Source: Novosphingobium sp. PhB165
GTDB taxonomy: Bacteria; Pseudomonadota; Alphaproteobacteria; Sphingomonadales; Sphingomonadaceae
Length of the DNA: 64,000 bases
Direction of reading: 5' to 3'
Assembly: GCF_004341845.1 (NCBI RefSeq)
Contig: NZ_SLVB01000004.1
Location: 523,280 to 587,279 of the forward strand
Shown: positions 34,695 to 44,902 of the stretch, piece by piece
How the letters are laid out: every line of letters starts with the position of its first letter
How positions within the stretch are numbered: position 1 is the first letter of the stretch
Notes under the pieces: model-generated
What the model was told of the DNA's origin: nothing
Seen by the model: the letters and a program-made list of their open reading frames with translations, nothing else
Database searches by the model: none
Translations under genes and position numbers: made by a program

Positions 34695-34765
34695 GAGGTC
34701 CGGGTCCGCGACGGAGGGCCCGCCACGCTTGACCCGGCGCGCGTGCTTGCGCATGGCTGCGCGCC

Positions 34766-35092
34766 ATGAGCAGCTCTGACACTCTGGCCCGCCTCGAAGC
34801 GACCATCGCCGCGCGCCGCGATGCCGATCCCGCGTCCAGCTACGTGGCGAAGCTCCACGCCAAGGGTCTGGGCAAGATTGCGCAGAAACTCGGCGAGGAA
34901 GCGACCGAGACGGTGATCGCCGCACTGACCGAGGACGCGCAGGCGCTCACCGGAGAGGCGGCGGACCTGATTTTTCACCTCATGGTGCTGCTAGGTGCCC
35001 GCAATGTACCGTTAGGTGCCGTTCTCGCCGAGCTTGACCGGCGCGAGGGAATCTCGGGAATTGCCGAGAAGGCCGCCCGCCCCAACGACTGA
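34766..35092 (+). CDS. hisE: Phosphoribosyl-ATP diphosphatase HisE
   Basis: HisE hydrolyses phosphoribosyl-ATP to phosphoribosyl-AMP, the second step of histidine synthesis. The 108-residue all-alpha protein shows the MazG-like signature KIAQKLGEEATETVIAAL near residue 38 and GEAADLIFHLMVLLGA near residue 63. It is a stand-alone HisE without HisI. The HIT gene follows 16 bases later. Confidence 0.96.
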   Translation: MSSSDTLARLEATIAARRDADPASSYVAKLHAKGLGKIAQKLGEEATETVIAALTEDAQALTGEAADLIFHLMVLLGARNVPLGAVLAELDRREGISGIAEKAARPND

Positions 35093-35108
35093 ACCAGCGG
35101 AGACAGTG

Positions 35109-35486
35109 ATGCCGATCGATCCCCGTCAGCCCTACGACGATGCCAACATCTTCGCGAAGATCCTGCGCGGCGAACTGCCGTGCAGCAAGGTCTACGAGGA
35201 CGAATTCGCGCTTGCTTTCAATGATATCCGCCCGCAGGCGCCGGTCCACGTGCTGGTGATCCCCAAGGGGCGCTACGTTTCGTGGGACGATTTCACCGCC
35301 AAGGCCGACGATGCCGAGATCGCGGGCTTCATGCGCTCGGTGGGCAATGTCACCCGGCAGCTCGAACTCGACGGGCCGGGCTACCGCCTGCTCGTAAACA
35401 TGGGCACCAACGGCCATCAGGAAGTGCCGCATCTGCACGTCCACATCTTCGGCGGTCGCCAGTTCTTCCAGATGATCGCGGATTGA
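35109..35486 (+). CDS. HIT family nucleotide-binding protein
   Basis: A 125-residue HINT-type protein with the histidine triad VPHLHVHIFGGRQF near residues 107-120. ANIFAKILRGELPCSKVYED at the start is typical of the HinT subgroup, which hydrolyses adenosine phosphoramidates. ATG 35109 has GGAGA close upstream. It follows hisE in the same transcript. Confidence 0.92.
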   Translation: MPIDPRQPYDDANIFAKILRGELPCSKVYEDEFALAFNDIRPQAPVHVLVIPKGRYVSWDDFTAKADDAEIAGFMRSVGNVTRQLELDGPGYRLLVNMGTNGHQEVPHLHVHIFGGRQFFQMIAD

Positions 35487-35596
35487 GGATTTTTGGGGGA
35501 TAACCGGGGAATTCACCCCGGTCCCAGGCCGTCAGAACGGCAATCTCCCCCCTTGGGGTTCCCAGCGCGGGCCCCTGCCGTTACACAACCGCCCGG

Positions 35597-36097
35597 ATGA
35601 GCGACGATCCCCAATCTCCAGATCCCCGGCCCCAGAGCGGCAGCTTCGACGGCCCGGTGCATCGCTACGCCCTGCGCGTGTTCTATGAGGACACCGACGC
35701 GGGAGGGGTGGTCTATCACGCCAACTACATCCGCTGGTTCGAGCGCGCGCGTTCGGACCTGCTCGACCTGCTCGACATCGACCAGCGCGCCGCTCTGGAA
35801 TCGGGTGAGGGGCTCTACACGGTGGCGGAAGTCAACATCCGCTACCTTTCGCCCGCCCGCCTTGGCGACGGCGTGGTGATCGATACCCACGCCCTGCAGG
35901 TCGGCCGGGTGAGCTGCACCCTGCGCCAGGTCGCCCGGCGCGGAAAAACCCGGCTTGCCGAAGCCACGGTAAAGGTCGGGTTCATCAGCCCTGAAGGACG
36001 ACCGCGCAGGCAACCCGAGGCCTGGCAACAGGCCTTCGCCCAGATCCTCCAAAGCTCCTCGCAGGACTTTAAGACTGGCCCGGAAGGACTAGAATGA
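35597..36097 (+). CDS. ybgC: YbgC-type acyl-CoA thioesterase
   Basis: A 166-residue hot-dog fold thioesterase, the usual first gene of Tol-Pal operons. The motif YEDTDAGGVVYHANYIRWFERAR near residues 32-54 contains the catalytic Asp and His. Its role is linked to phospholipid acyl groups. An acidic, Pro-rich leader of about 20 residues (MSDDPQSPDPRPQSG) precedes the domain. The stop overlaps the ATG of tolQ (36094-36097). Confidence 0.93.
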   Translation: MSDDPQSPDPRPQSGSFDGPVHRYALRVFYEDTDAGGVVYHANYIRWFERARSDLLDLLDIDQRAALESGEGLYTVAEVNIRYLSPARLGDGVVIDTHALQVGRVSCTLRQVARRGKTRLAEATVKVGFISPEGRPRRQPEAWQQAFAQILQSSSQDFKTGPEGLE

Positions 36098-36803
36098 CGT
36101 TCGAAATGCTCGCCTCCGCCATCTCCATCGGCAGCGATTCCAATCACCTGAACCCGGTCAAGCTGTTCCTCGATGCCGACATCGTCGTGCAGGCGATCAT
36201 GGTCGGCCTGCTGCTCGCGAGCCTCTGGGTGTGGACGATCATCATCGGCTTCACCCTGCGCATGGGCAGCGTTTCGCGCGCGGCTGAAGATTATGAGGAA
36301 GGCTTCTGGGAGGCCCAGAACTTCGAGGCCTACCAGAAGGACCGCCGCCGCGGCGACGTGCCGATGGGCAAGGTCGCCGGTGCGGGTCTGGCCGAATGGC
36401 GCCGCAATGCCGCGATGAAGCAGCTCGATTCCGAAGGCGCGCGCGAACGCATCGCGCTGGCCATGAGCTCTTCCGTGGGCGAAGAGGCCGACAATCTGGC
36501 GGCGCGCCTGAACTTCCTGGCGACGGTCGGCTCGGTGGCTCCGTTCGTGGGCCTGTTCGGCACCGTCTGGGGCATCATGAACAGCTTCTTCCAGATTGGC
36601 CAGCAGCAGAATTCCTCGCTCGCAGTGGTCGCGCCCGGCATTTCGGAGGCGCTGTTCGCCACCGCCATCGGCCTGTTCGCGGCCATCCCGGCGGTCATCG
36701 CCTACAACCGCTTCTCGCACCGCGTGAACCTGTTCGAATCGCGCATGCAGCGCTTTGCGGACAAGCTGCACTCCGCGCTCACCCGTGAGCTGGAGCAGCG
36801 CTG

Positions 36804-36804
<1 letters not shown>
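36094..36804 (+). CDS. tolQ: Tol-Pal system proton channel subunit TolQ
   Basis: A 236-residue inner-membrane protein with three transmembrane segments (about residues 28-50, 140-160 and 175-197). With TolR it uses the proton motive force to energise TolA during outer-membrane constriction at division. The conserved VGSVAPFVGLFGTVWGIMN near residue 145 and AIGLFAAIPAVIAYNRF near residue 187 are TolQ/ExbB signatures. Start is coupled to ybgC and the stop to tolR. Confidence 0.95.
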
Positions 36805-37265
<461 letters not shown>

Positions 37266-37280
37266 GCTAGGCTGATCACG

Positions 37281-38270
37281 ATGGCAACTCAGGGACTACG
37301 CAAGGAAGAGGGGCTGGGCCTCGCGGTAGCGCTTGCGCTGCATGCGGCGGTTCTGGCCGCGCTTCTGCTGCACCCGGCCAAGCCGCCCGTCGTCGAGCCG
37401 CCGAAGCGGATCGAAGTGACGTTGAGCGACAATGTCGGCCCGACCTCGACTTCTCCCAACCCCAACGAGCAGGCCGCTCCGGATGTGGCGCCGCAACTGG
37501 GCGAAGCCGCGCCGGCTCCTGCCCCGGCGCCCGAACCGGAGCCACAGCCAGAGCCGCAACCGGCACCGCCGCCCAAGCCGACCCCGCAGCCCAAGCCGGT
37601 TCCGCCGGCTCCGGCGCCCAAGCCGACTCCCAAGCCTGTGCCCAAGCCCATCCCGAAGCCTGTGCCTAAGCCGGTCCAGAAGCCCGAGCCGAAGCCCGCT
37701 CCGGTTCCGCCTGTGAAGGCCCCGCCCAAGCCGGCGCCGAAGCCGGTTGCCAAGCCCGCCCCGCAAACGCCGCCGCGCAAGAGCCCGATCGACCAGATCC
37801 TCAAGGGTATGGACCATTCGGCCAATACTGCCGGCAAGGCCGCTACGCCGCCGAAGCAGGCGGGCGGTACGCGCGTCGGTTCGGACTTCCTTTCGGGCGT
37901 TTCGGGCGCGACGAGCACTCAGGGCAAGGGTGCGCCCGCCGCCGCTCTCGGTCCGCAAGTCCGCTCGGCCCTGTCGGGCGCGATCACCCGCCAGCTCAAG
38001 CCGCACTGGAATCCGCCAGACGGCGCTGATGCTGATCAATTGGTGACGATCCTCTCGTTCAACCTGAATCCGGACGGCAGCCTTGCCGGCAGGCCGACGG
38101 TCGTCCGCCAGATGGGTATCACCGATGCCAACCGCGCGCAGGCGCAGCGCCATGCCGAACAGGCGATCCGGGCGGTGCAACTCGCTTCGCCTTTCAATCT
38201 CCCCTCGGAATATTACGATGCGTGGAAACGCGTTTCGTCCTTCCGCTTCGACTTGAGGCTTTCGCAATGA
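37281..38270 (+). CDS. tolA: TolA-like protein
   Basis: A 329-residue protein with one N-terminal membrane segment (about residues 12-33). A long Pro/Lys/Glu-rich, repetitive linker (about residues 70-165, units such as PKPVPKP) spans the periplasm, and the C-terminal 100 residues ([20 protein letters not shown] onward) form a TolA/TonB-type domain that contacts Pal and TolB. The linker is a polyproline type rather than the helical Ala/Lys linker of E. coli TolA. Gene order supports TolA. Confidence 0.9.
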   Translation: MATQGLRKEEGLGLAVALALHAAVLAALLLHPAKPPVVEPPKRIEVTLSDNVGPTSTSPNPNEQAAPDVAPQLGEAAPAPAPAPEPEPQPEPQPAPPPKPTPQPKPVPPAPAPKPTPKPVPKPIPKPVPKPVQKPEPKPAPVPPVKAPPKPAPKPVAKPAPQTPPRKSPIDQILKGMDHSANTAGKAATPPKQAGGTRVGSDFLSGVSGATSTQGKGAPAAALGPQVRSALSGAITRQLKPHWNPPDGADADQLVTILSFNLNPDGSLAGRPTVVRQMGITDANRAQAQRHAEQAIRAVQLASPFNLPSEYYDAWKRVSSFRFDLRLSQ

Positions 38271-39715
38271 CTTCTCGTCCTCTTACGCTCGTCCTGTCGT
38301 TCGCTCTGGCTTCGGCCGCGCCGGTCTATGGGGTCTATGCGCAATCGCAGCCGGCGCCCGCCCAGCCGACGCCCGCCCAGCCGGTTCCGGCCCAGTCGGC
38401 GCCCGCGCAGGGCGCTCAAGCCGATCAAGGTCTTGATGCCGATGATGGCGGCCTGACCGGCTCGGTCTCGGCCGATGGTGCCTGGCAGGATCTGGGCATC
38501 GCGATCACCAATTTCGCCACCGACAACGACGTGCCCACGCAGACCAATGCCGGTTCCACCGGCGCGCTGGGCCGTGCGCTGTCGCAAGTGGTCGCCTCGG
38601 ACCTTCGCAACAACGGCCTGTTCAAGCCTTCGGGCCCGGATGGCCTGCCGCAGCCGGCCTATCCGCAGGTCCAATCGCCCGACTATCCCGTCTGGTCCGC
38701 CCGCAACGCCAACATGCTGGTGCAGGGCTATGTGCGCGCGGGTGCGGACGGTAATCTGACGATCGGCTGCTACCTCTACGACGTCCAGCTGAAGCAGCAG
38801 CTGATCAAGGGTGGCTGGCAGGTGGGTGCCTCGGACTGGCGCCGCGCCGCGCACAAGTGTGCGGACATGGTCTATTCGCGCCTTTCCGGCGAAAGCCCGT
38901 TCTTCGATTCGAAGATCGCCTACATCGCCGAGACCGGTCCCAAGGACCATCGCATGAAGCGTCTGGCCATCATGGATTCGGACGGCGCCAACCACCGTTA
39001 CCTGACCAGCGGGCAGGCCACGGCGCTGACGCCGCGCTATTCGCCGGACTATTCGAAGATCCTCTACTTGTCCTACCTCAACGGGCAGCCGAGCATCTAT
39101 GTCTACGACCTTGCCAGCGATACGCAGAAGCTGATCGCGCGCACCGGCAATCCGACGATGGCGCCGCGCTGGTCGCCGGACGGCAAGTGGATCCTCTATT
39201 CGATGGCGAGCGGTGGCAATACCGACATCTACCGCATCTCGTCGAACGGCGGCACGGCGACCCGGCTGACCAATACGCCCGGCATCTCGATCGGCGGCTC
39301 TTACTCGCCCGACGGCAGCAAGATCGTGTTCGAGAGCGACCGTTCGGGCTCGCAGCAGATCTACGTGATGAACGCCGACGGCTCGGAACAGCACCGCATC
39401 AGCTTCTTCGGCGGCCGTTCGGCCACGCCCGAGTGGAGCCCGCGCGGAGACCAGATCTCGTTCACGCATATCGCCGGCAACTTGCGCGTCGCGGTGATGA
39501 ACCCGAATGGCGGCGGCATGCGCTACCTGACCAATTCCTGGCAGGACGAAGCGCCGACATGGTCGCCCAACGGCCGCATCGTCCAGTTCTTCCGGACCGA
39601 GAAGGGCTCCGGCCGAAGCTCGATCTGGCAGGTCGACCTTACCGGCAAGAACGAGCGCAAGCTGCCGACGCCGGTGGGCGCCTCGGATCCGGCTTGGGGT
39701 CCGGTACGCCCCTGA
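38267..39715 (+). CDS. tolB: Tol-Pal system beta-propeller protein TolB
   Basis: A 482-residue periplasmic protein. The signal peptide is about residues 1-26, followed by a Pro/Ala/Gln-rich stretch (about 28-55) before the TolB N-terminal domain; this stretch is longer than in E. coli. The C-terminal six-bladed propeller is made of PD40/WD40-like repeats such as [41 protein letters not shown] and [16 protein letters not shown] 38267 overlaps the tolA stop. Confidence 0.95.
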   Translation: MTSRPLTLVLSFALASAAPVYGVYAQSQPAPAQPTPAQPVPAQSAPAQGAQADQGLDADDGGLTGSVSADGAWQDLGIAITNFATDNDVPTQTNAGSTGALGRALSQVVASDLRNNGLFKPSGPDGLPQPAYPQVQSPDYPVWSARNANMLVQGYVRAGADGNLTIGCYLYDVQLKQQLIKGGWQVGASDWRRAAHKCADMVYSRLSGESPFFDSKIAYIAETGPKDHRMKRLAIMDSDGANHRYLTSGQATALTPRYSPDYSKILYLSYLNGQPSIYVYDLASDTQKLIARTGNPTMAPRWSPDGKWILYSMASGGNTDIYRISSNGGTATRLTNTPGISIGGSYSPDGSKIVFESDRSGSQQIYVMNADGSEQHRISFFGGRSATPEWSPRGDQISFTHIAGNLRVAVMNPNGGGMRYLTNSWQDEAPTWSPNGRIVQFFRTEKGSGRSSIWQVDLTGKNERKLPTPVGASDPAWGPVRP

Positions 39716-39852
39716 TCCGCATTTTCGCTGCGACCTGAGCCTGTTGCCGGCCATCCGGTTGGCATTGGTTCAGGTTGACAGTGTTTAAAATTACACGGAA
39801 CTTCAACAGACGCAGGCCATTTTATCGGCTGCGCACCACAGGAGATTGCCTA

Positions 39853-40410
39853 ATGCCTGCCCTCATGTCCGCCATGCCTATGCGACGTGGCAAGACCGGA
39901 TACGTGAAGACCGGATCGACGATGCTCCTCATTGCCGGCGCGCTGGCCCTCTCGGCCTGCGGCACCAAGGCGCCCAAGCAGCTTCCGCCCGAGCCGGGCC
40001 CGGCAACCACCACGCAGGGCCCCGACCAGTCGGCCGGTCCCGTTGCGGGCAGCCAGGCGGACTTCGTGGCGAAGATGATGGGTTCGGACACCATCCACTT
40101 TGCGCTCGACCGCTATGACATCGACGCGGAAGATCAGGCCGCCCTGTCCAAGCAGGCGCAGTGGCTGATGCAGTACCCCAACAAGCGCGCCACGATCGAA
40201 GGCCATGCCGACGAGCGCGGCACCCGCGAATACAACCTTGCGCTGGGTGAGCGCCGCGCCAATGCGGCCAAGAACTACCTCGTCAGCCTGGGTGTGAACG
40301 CCGCGCGTCTCAACACCGTGAGCTACGGCAAGGAACGCCCGATCGCACTCGGCTCGGACGAGGCGTCGTGGGCGCAGAACCGCCGCGCGGTGACTGTCAC
40401 GATCGACTGA
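39853..40410 (+). CDS. pal: Peptidoglycan-associated lipoprotein Pal
   Basis: A 185-residue outer-membrane lipoprotein. The lipobox LALSAC is near residue 36 after an unusually long basic leader (MPALMSAMPMRRGKTGYVKTG). The OmpA-like domain has TIHFALDRYDIDAEDQAAL and IEGHADERGTREYNLALGER, which bind peptidoglycan. ATG 39853 has AGGAG eight bases upstream. A terminator follows at 40438. The usual next gene cpoB is not here. Confidence 0.94.
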   Translation: MPALMSAMPMRRGKTGYVKTGSTMLLIAGALALSACGTKAPKQLPPEPGPATTTQGPDQSAGPVAGSQADFVAKMMGSDTIHFALDRYDIDAEDQAALSKQAQWLMQYPNKRATIEGHADERGTREYNLALGERRANAAKNYLVSLGVNAARLNTVSYGKERPIALGSDEASWAQNRRAVTVTID

Positions 40411-40437
40411 TCGCGGCCGCTCCGACAATTTCGCGGG

Positions 40438-40466
40438 AACCCGGTTCGCAGGCGCGAGCCGGGTTC
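40438..40466 (+). terminator. Terminator of the tol-pal operon
   Basis: GAACCCGGTTCG pairs with CGAGCCGGGTTC around a 5-6 base loop and is followed by TTGTCTTTT. It lies about 28 bases after the pal stop. Confidence 0.75.
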
Positions 40467-40569
40467 TTGTCTTTTGGGCCGGTATTTTTCGGCGCAATTT
40501 CTGACACTTTTGTGGTGCGGCCGAGATGGAGCTTGCAATGGTTTCGAGTCGGCAGGTATCGGCGGTCGA

Positions 40570-41106
40570 ATGAGTCGGGCTGGCAGATCCATGGATTGGG
40601 GTTTTCCGCGCTGGCGCAGCTATGGCAGCTCGCGCGAGGCGGCGCAGGTGCGCCTGTGCGACCGGCACGGCTGCACTGAATCGGGGGATTGCCCCGCGCC
40701 CAAGAGCCCCAACAGCCCGGATCGCTGGTATTTCTGCCAGAAGCACGCGGCCGAATATAACGCCGGCTGGGACTATTTCGCCGGTCTCGATGCCGAGGAA
40801 GCCGCCCGCCGTGAGGCGGAAGAGCGCTCTGAGGCAGAGGGCTACAAGGAATCGGCGCACTATGGCTGGACCGGCTCGGGCGACGGTTCGCGCAGCCGCG
40901 ACGAGCTGCGCGCGCTGGAAGCGCTGGGCCTCGATCCCGACGCCGACTTCGATGCGGTGCGCAAGGCGTGGCGGATGAAGGCCAAGGAAGTCCATCCGGA
41001 CGTGAAGCCCGGCGATGCCGATGCCGCCAAGGCCTTCCAGACCTACCAGCTTGCCTACGAAGTCCTGCGCGCGGCCGAGGAACGCCGAGAGTGGAAGGGC
41101 CGCTGA
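40570..41106 (+). CDS. J-domain protein
   Basis: A 178-residue protein with a C-terminal J domain (about residues 115-178). The HPD triad is in AKEVHPDVKPGDADA. The N-terminal 110 residues contain four Cys (LCDRHGCTESGDCP and WYFCQKHAAEY) that may bind zinc, and an acidic helix AEEAARREAEERSEAEG. The J domain implies that it recruits DnaK to a specific client; no client is visible nearby. Start at 40570 has weak ribosome-site support. Confidence 0.85.
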   Translation: MSRAGRSMDWGFPRWRSYGSSREAAQVRLCDRHGCTESGDCPAPKSPNSPDRWYFCQKHAAEYNAGWDYFAGLDAEEAARREAEERSEAEGYKESAHYGWTGSGDGSRSRDELRALEALGLDPDADFDAVRKAWRMKAKEVHPDVKPGDADAAKAFQTYQLAYEVLRAAEERREWKGR

Positions 41107-41178
41107 GCGCCCGATTCCTGCCTGTGCCGGGAACGCCGTTCAGACATTTGCGCCATTAGACCTGCCTAGAGGACGTCC

Positions 41179-41700
41179 ATGGAAATTCGCGTCGCCGTCG
41201 CATCCGACTTGCCTGCGCTCCATCCCGTTATCGAACGCGCCTATCGCGGCGATAGCGCGCGGGCGGGCTGGACGTTCGAATCCGACCTGCTCGATGGCGA
41301 GCGGACCGATCTTGAGGAACTCACGGCGGTTCTGGAAAGCCCTGCCGACCGCCTGCTCGTCGCGCTGTCCGATGAGGGGGCGCCGATCGGGTGTGTTCAG
41401 GTTACCGATCGCGGCGAGGGGCTCTCCTATCTCGGCCTGCTTTGCATCGATCCCGTGCTGCAAGCCGGTGGCCTTGGCCGCATGCTGATTGCCGCGGCGG
41501 AAAGTCTGGCAAGGGATGTCTTCGGCGCTCGCGCCATGGAAATGACGGTGATCGACAAGCGGTCCGAACTGATCGCCTATTACGAGCGGCGGGGCTATGC
41601 GCTGACGGGCGAAAAGCGGGCTTTCCCGATCGTGCTCGATCCGCCGCTGGGGATGGTCGTCCTGGAAAAGCCGCTGCTGCCGGCAAACGTCTCCGGATAA
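41179..41700 (+). CDS. GNAT family N-acetyltransferase
   Basis: A 173-residue acetyltransferase. The acetyl-CoA motif A is VLQAGGLGRMLIAAAE near residue 95, preceded by YLGLLCIDP and followed by AMEMTVIDKRSELIAYYERRGY, a clear GNAT layout. The acceptor substrate is unknown. It ends at a strong bidirectional terminator shared with infC. Confidence 0.92.
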   Translation: MEIRVAVASDLPALHPVIERAYRGDSARAGWTFESDLLDGERTDLEELTAVLESPADRLLVALSDEGAPIGCVQVTDRGEGLSYLGLLCIDPVLQAGGLGRMLIAAAESLARDVFGARAMEMTVIDKRSELIAYYERRGYALTGEKRAFPIVLDPPLGMVVLEKPLLPANVSG

Positions 41701-41730
41701 GGCCGCCTCCGACAACTTTGCCAGATACGA

Positions 41731-41760
41731 CAAAGGGCGCGCCTTGCGGCGCGCCCTTTG
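41731..41760. terminator. Bidirectional terminator between the GNAT gene and infC
   Basis: CAAAGGGCGCGCC-TTGC-GGCGCGCCCTTTG, a perfect 13-base stem. It lies between two convergent genes. Confidence 0.9.
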
Positions 41761-41787
41761 CGTTTGCCTTGCGATGGGCCGCCGCGA

Positions 41788-42330
41788 TTACTTCGGCGAA
41801 AGCACCATCAGCATCTGGCGGCCTTCCATACGCGGATAGGCTTCGACCTTGGCGATCTCGTTCACGTCATCCTGCACGCGCTTGAGCAGGTTCATGCCCA
41901 GTTGCTGGTGCGAAAGCTCGCGGCCGCGGAAACGCAGCGTCACCTTCACCTTGTCACCGTCAAGGATGAACCGGTGGATGTTGCGCATCTTCACGTCATA
42001 ATCGTGATCGTCGATGTTCGGACGCATCTTGATCTCTTTGATCTCCTGCGTCTTCTGGGTCTTGCGCGCGGCGTTGGCCTTTTTCTGGGCCTCGTACCGG
42101 AACTTGCCCACATCGAGGAACTTGCAAACCGGCGGATCCGCGTTGGGCGACACCTCGACCAGGTCAAGGCCGACTTCGGCCGCCTGCTCGATCGCCTGGC
42201 GCGTATACATGACGCCGATATTCTCGCCGTTCTCGTCGATCACACGGACCTTGTCCGACTGGATCATGTTATTGAAGCGCGGTCCACTCTTGACCGGTGG
42301 CGTCATCATGCGCCGGGGTGGGGGTGCTAT
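41788..42330 (-). CDS. infC: Translation initiation factor IF-3, probable ATA start
   Basis: IF-3 binds the 30S subunit and monitors start codons. The 180-residue reading includes [20 protein letters not shown] and the domain linker rich in Lys, then the C-terminal domain with [20 protein letters not shown]. On the minus strand a good ribosome site AGGAGA lies seven bases before an ATA codon at 42330, and the sequence from it, [20 protein letters not shown], is in frame. The first ATG is at 42309, 28 bases from the ribosome site. IF-3 genes often start with rare codons (AUU in E. coli) for feedback control, so I use ATA. If ATG is used the protein is 173 residues. Confidence 0.93.
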   Translation of the reverse strand: MAPPPRRMMTPPVKSGPRFNNMIQSDKVRVIDENGENIGVMYTRQAIEQAAEVGLDLVEVSPNADPPVCKFLDVGKFRYEAQKKANAARKTQKTQEIKEIKMRPNIDDHDYDVKMRNIHRFILDGDKVKVTLRFRGRELSHQQLGMNLLKRVQDDVNEIAKVEAYPRMEGRQMLMVLSPK

Positions 42331-42539
42331 AAGCGTTCTCCTGAATCGTTTCTGTCGCGATGCGAGTGCGGGCGTCATTAATGCGAATCGGCCCGACACG
42401 CAAAGACGGATTTCAAGGAAATCTACAGGACGCCCCGGCCGCAGAAAACGGCCTAGTCGGATATAGGTAGTCGGACCCGATTTGAAAGAGTGGCGAGAGG
42501 CGTTTTCAGCGTTTTTTGCGCACCCGTGCAGGGTCCGAT

Positions 42540-43232
42540 CTATGCGGCCGCGCGCCAGAGGGGATAGCGCAGGAGCTTGTCCTTCGCGGCCACCAGCGCG
42601 TCGATCTCGATGGCGGGCTGAAGGGCCGAGAGGATCGCCGGATCGGCAGCGTCCATTCCGCCCGTGAGCGCACCGAAAGCGGGCAGGATCAGCCGGTTTC
42701 CGCCATGCACCACGCAAGGGCGGGCAATCCGGCGGCCGCGCGCATGGACCACGAGGCGCGGGTGGAAATGGCCGGACAGTTCGGGCTCGCGCGTGCCCGG
42801 CTTCGCCTCATGGCGCAGCGCGATGCCTTCGACGGCGATCTCTTCAACCCGGGTGCCGCCGATGGACAGGGCCAGCACCGGGTCGTGATTGCCGGTGATC
42901 CAGACCCAGTCGAGCGCGCGCGTCAGTGCCGAAAGCATTCCCGCCGAATGGGCGTCGAGCCGCTCGGTCCCGGCGCTGTCATGGAAATTGTCTCCCAGCG
43001 CAAAGACCCGCCGCGCTCCGGTCTGCCGCACGGCCAGTGCAAGCCGCTCCAGCGTCTCGCGGCTGTCGTAGGGCGGCAGCATCTGCCCGGTCTTTGCGAA
43101 GTAGCTGGCCTTTTCGAGATGGAGATCGGCTACCAGCAGCGCCTGCTCGCGCGGCCAGTAGAGCGCCGCGCCGCGCCCTGCCGGGGCAGGCACCAGACAG
43201 ATCTCCTGCGCGCAGAACGAAAAGGGAACCAT
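42540..43232 (-). CDS. pdeM: Ligase-associated DNA-damage metallophosphoesterase PdeM
   Basis: A 230-residue calcineurin-like phosphoesterase. Metal ligands are in [14 protein letters not shown] near residue 33 (DxH), [12 protein letters not shown] near residue 76 (GDxxH), WITGNHDP near residue 110 (GNHD) and [10 protein letters not shown] near residue 152 (GHxH). The early part [20 protein letters not shown] is typical of PdeM, which in other bacteria sits with a DNA ligase and helicase; those partners are not in this window. It is upstream of infC on the same strand. Confidence 0.9.
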   Translation of the reverse strand: MVPFSFCAQEICLVPAPAGRGAALYWPREQALLVADLHLEKASYFAKTGQMLPPYDSRETLERLALAVRQTGARRVFALGDNFHDSAGTERLDAHSAGMLSALTRALDWVWITGNHDPVLALSIGGTRVEEIAVEGIALRHEAKPGTREPELSGHFHPRLVVHARGRRIARPCVVHGGNRLILPAFGALTGGMDAADPAILSALQPAIEIDALVAAKDKLLRYPLWRAAA

Positions 43233-43291
43233 GGCTTTCCCTTGCCGCAGGCCGCCCGATTTGGCAAGCGCCCGGCGGAAGGGGAGATTGA

Positions 43292-44167
43292 ATGACCGAC
43301 TGGACCGCCCGTACCGACCGCGCCCGCCAATGGTTCGAAACCCTGCGCGACATGATCTGCGCCGAGTTCGAAGCGATCGAGCGCGAGGCTGGCTCTACGG
43401 CATGCTTCGAATATACGCCGTGGAAGCGCGCGGCGGTCGAGGGCGGTGAAGAGGGCGAGACCGGCGCCGAAACCGGAGGGGGCACGCGCGGGTTGATGAA
43501 GGGCAAGATCTTCGAAAAGGTCGGCGTCAACGTCTCCACCGTCGTCGGATCGCTGTCGAAGGACTTCGCGGGCACGATCAATGGCGCTTCGGCCGAGCAG
43601 AATGCCTTTTCGGCCACCGGCATCAGCCTTGTTGCACACATGGCCAATCCGCATGTGCCCGCCGTGCACATGAACACGCGGTTCCTGACGACGACCAAGG
43701 CCTGGTTCGGCGGCGGCGCCGATCTCAACCCGCCGATCCCCTATGACGAAGACACCGCCGAGTTCCATGCCGAGCTGAAGGCCGCCTGCGACGCGCATGG
43801 GGCGGACCACGATCGCTACAAGACCTGGGCGGACGATTACTTCTACATCCCCCACCGCAAGGTCCATCGCGGCGTCGGCGGGATCTTCTACGACCACCTC
43901 GAATGCGCCGATGAGGACGCGTGGGAGGCGAACTTCGCCTTCACCCGCGCGGTGGGCGAGGCGTTCCTCGCCGTTTTCCCGCGCCTTGTGCGGCGGCGCA
44001 TGGGAATGGAATTCACGGCCGAGGATAAGGTCCGCCAGCTCGAATGGCGCGGTCGCTATGCCGAATTCAACCTCGTCTACGACCGGGGCACGCTGTTCGG
44101 GCTCAAGACCGGCGGCAATATCGACGCCATCCTGATGAGCCTGCCGCCAGAGGCGACCTGGAGCTGA
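43292..44167 (+). CDS. hemF: Oxygen-dependent coproporphyrinogen-III oxidase
   Basis: HemF converts coproporphyrinogen III to protoporphyrinogen IX in heme synthesis with oxygen. The 291-residue protein has VVGSLSKDFAGTINGA, MANPHVPAVHMNTRFLTTTK near residue 115, AWFGGGADLNPPIPYDED and YFYIPHRKVHRGVGGIFYDH near residue 185, all classic HemF signatures. The metal- or substrate-linked His residues are conserved. Confidence 0.97.
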   Translation: MTDWTARTDRARQWFETLRDMICAEFEAIEREAGSTACFEYTPWKRAAVEGGEEGETGAETGGGTRGLMKGKIFEKVGVNVSTVVGSLSKDFAGTINGASAEQNAFSATGISLVAHMANPHVPAVHMNTRFLTTTKAWFGGGADLNPPIPYDEDTAEFHAELKAACDAHGADHDRYKTWADDYFYIPHRKVHRGVGGIFYDHLECADEDAWEANFAFTRAVGEAFLAVFPRLVRRRMGMEFTAEDKVRQLEWRGRYAEFNLVYDRGTLFGLKTGGNIDAILMSLPPEATWS

Positions 44168-44239
44168 GCAGGCAGCGGGGCGCATCGACTCGGCGGGCGG
44201 CGCAGGAATTGTTCACAGCGTGAACGCTGGCCCGGAACT

Positions 44240-44328
44240 CGTCATCCCCGCGTAGGCGGGGATCCCGCTTCCTTGGTGCGGTAGGTGGGGTTTCGAGAAA
44301 GCGGGCCCCCGCCTGCGCGGGGGCGGCG
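44240..44328. repeat. Family A palindrome (copy 7)
   Basis: Inverted arms with changes (CCCGCGTAGGCGGGG left, CCCGCCTGCGCGGGGG right) around a short spacer, in the gap after hemF. Confidence 0.8.
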
Positions 44329-44509
44329 AACAGGTGAAACCGGCGGCTCGCCATTGCTATCGCGGTCATCCGTTCATGCATTGACCGCCTAGGGTTTTCC
44401 CTGTGGGCATGTGCGGATTCGCCCCAATGGGGCCGGTGCGATTTTGCCTCCACGCTATCCTCTCGATGGCCCCGCGATGATGCGGGGGCGTCGATGGCAG
44501 GAGACGGCG

Positions 44510-44887
44510 ATGTCCAACCCATCGTGGAAATTCTTTGCAAGCGCCAATGTGCTGGTGCTCGGGTTTGCGGTGGTGAGCAAGGCGTGGAGCCAGGATCCCG
44601 CTCCCGCACCCGCTGCGCCTCCCGCTATGGCAGCCGATGCCGATGCCCGCGATCAGGCCGTCGCCGCCTGCATGGCCGAGGGCAAGTCGCGCGGAGACAA
44701 GCTGGGGGCGGCCGACGTCAGCATGAAAAAGGTCGAGGATACCGACAAGAAGAGCGACGGACGCGCCTCGGTGCGTGCGGAAGTCGATGTCGCGATCCGT
44801 CAGAAGGACGGCTCGATCAAGATGAAGAAGAAGACGTTCAAGTGCGACACGCGCCACGGCGTGGTGACGGCCTTCTCGTATAGCTGA
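44510..44887 (+). CDS. Small secreted hypothetical protein
   Basis: A 125-residue protein with a signal peptide (about residues 1-27, ending AWSQ). A Pro/Ala linker leads to AVAACMAEGKSRGDKLG and a basic C-terminal part IRQKDGSIKMKKKTFKCDTR with two Cys that could pair. AGGAGA is six bases upstream of ATG 44510. No family recognised. Probably periplasmic. Confidence 0.6.
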   Translation: MSNPSWKFFASANVLVLGFAVVSKAWSQDPAPAPAAPPAMAADADARDQAVAACMAEGKSRGDKLGAADVSMKKVEDTDKKSDGRASVRAEVDVAIRQKDGSIKMKKKTFKCDTRHGVVTAFSYS

Positions 44888-44902
44888 TCCAGGCGGGGCC
44901 TT

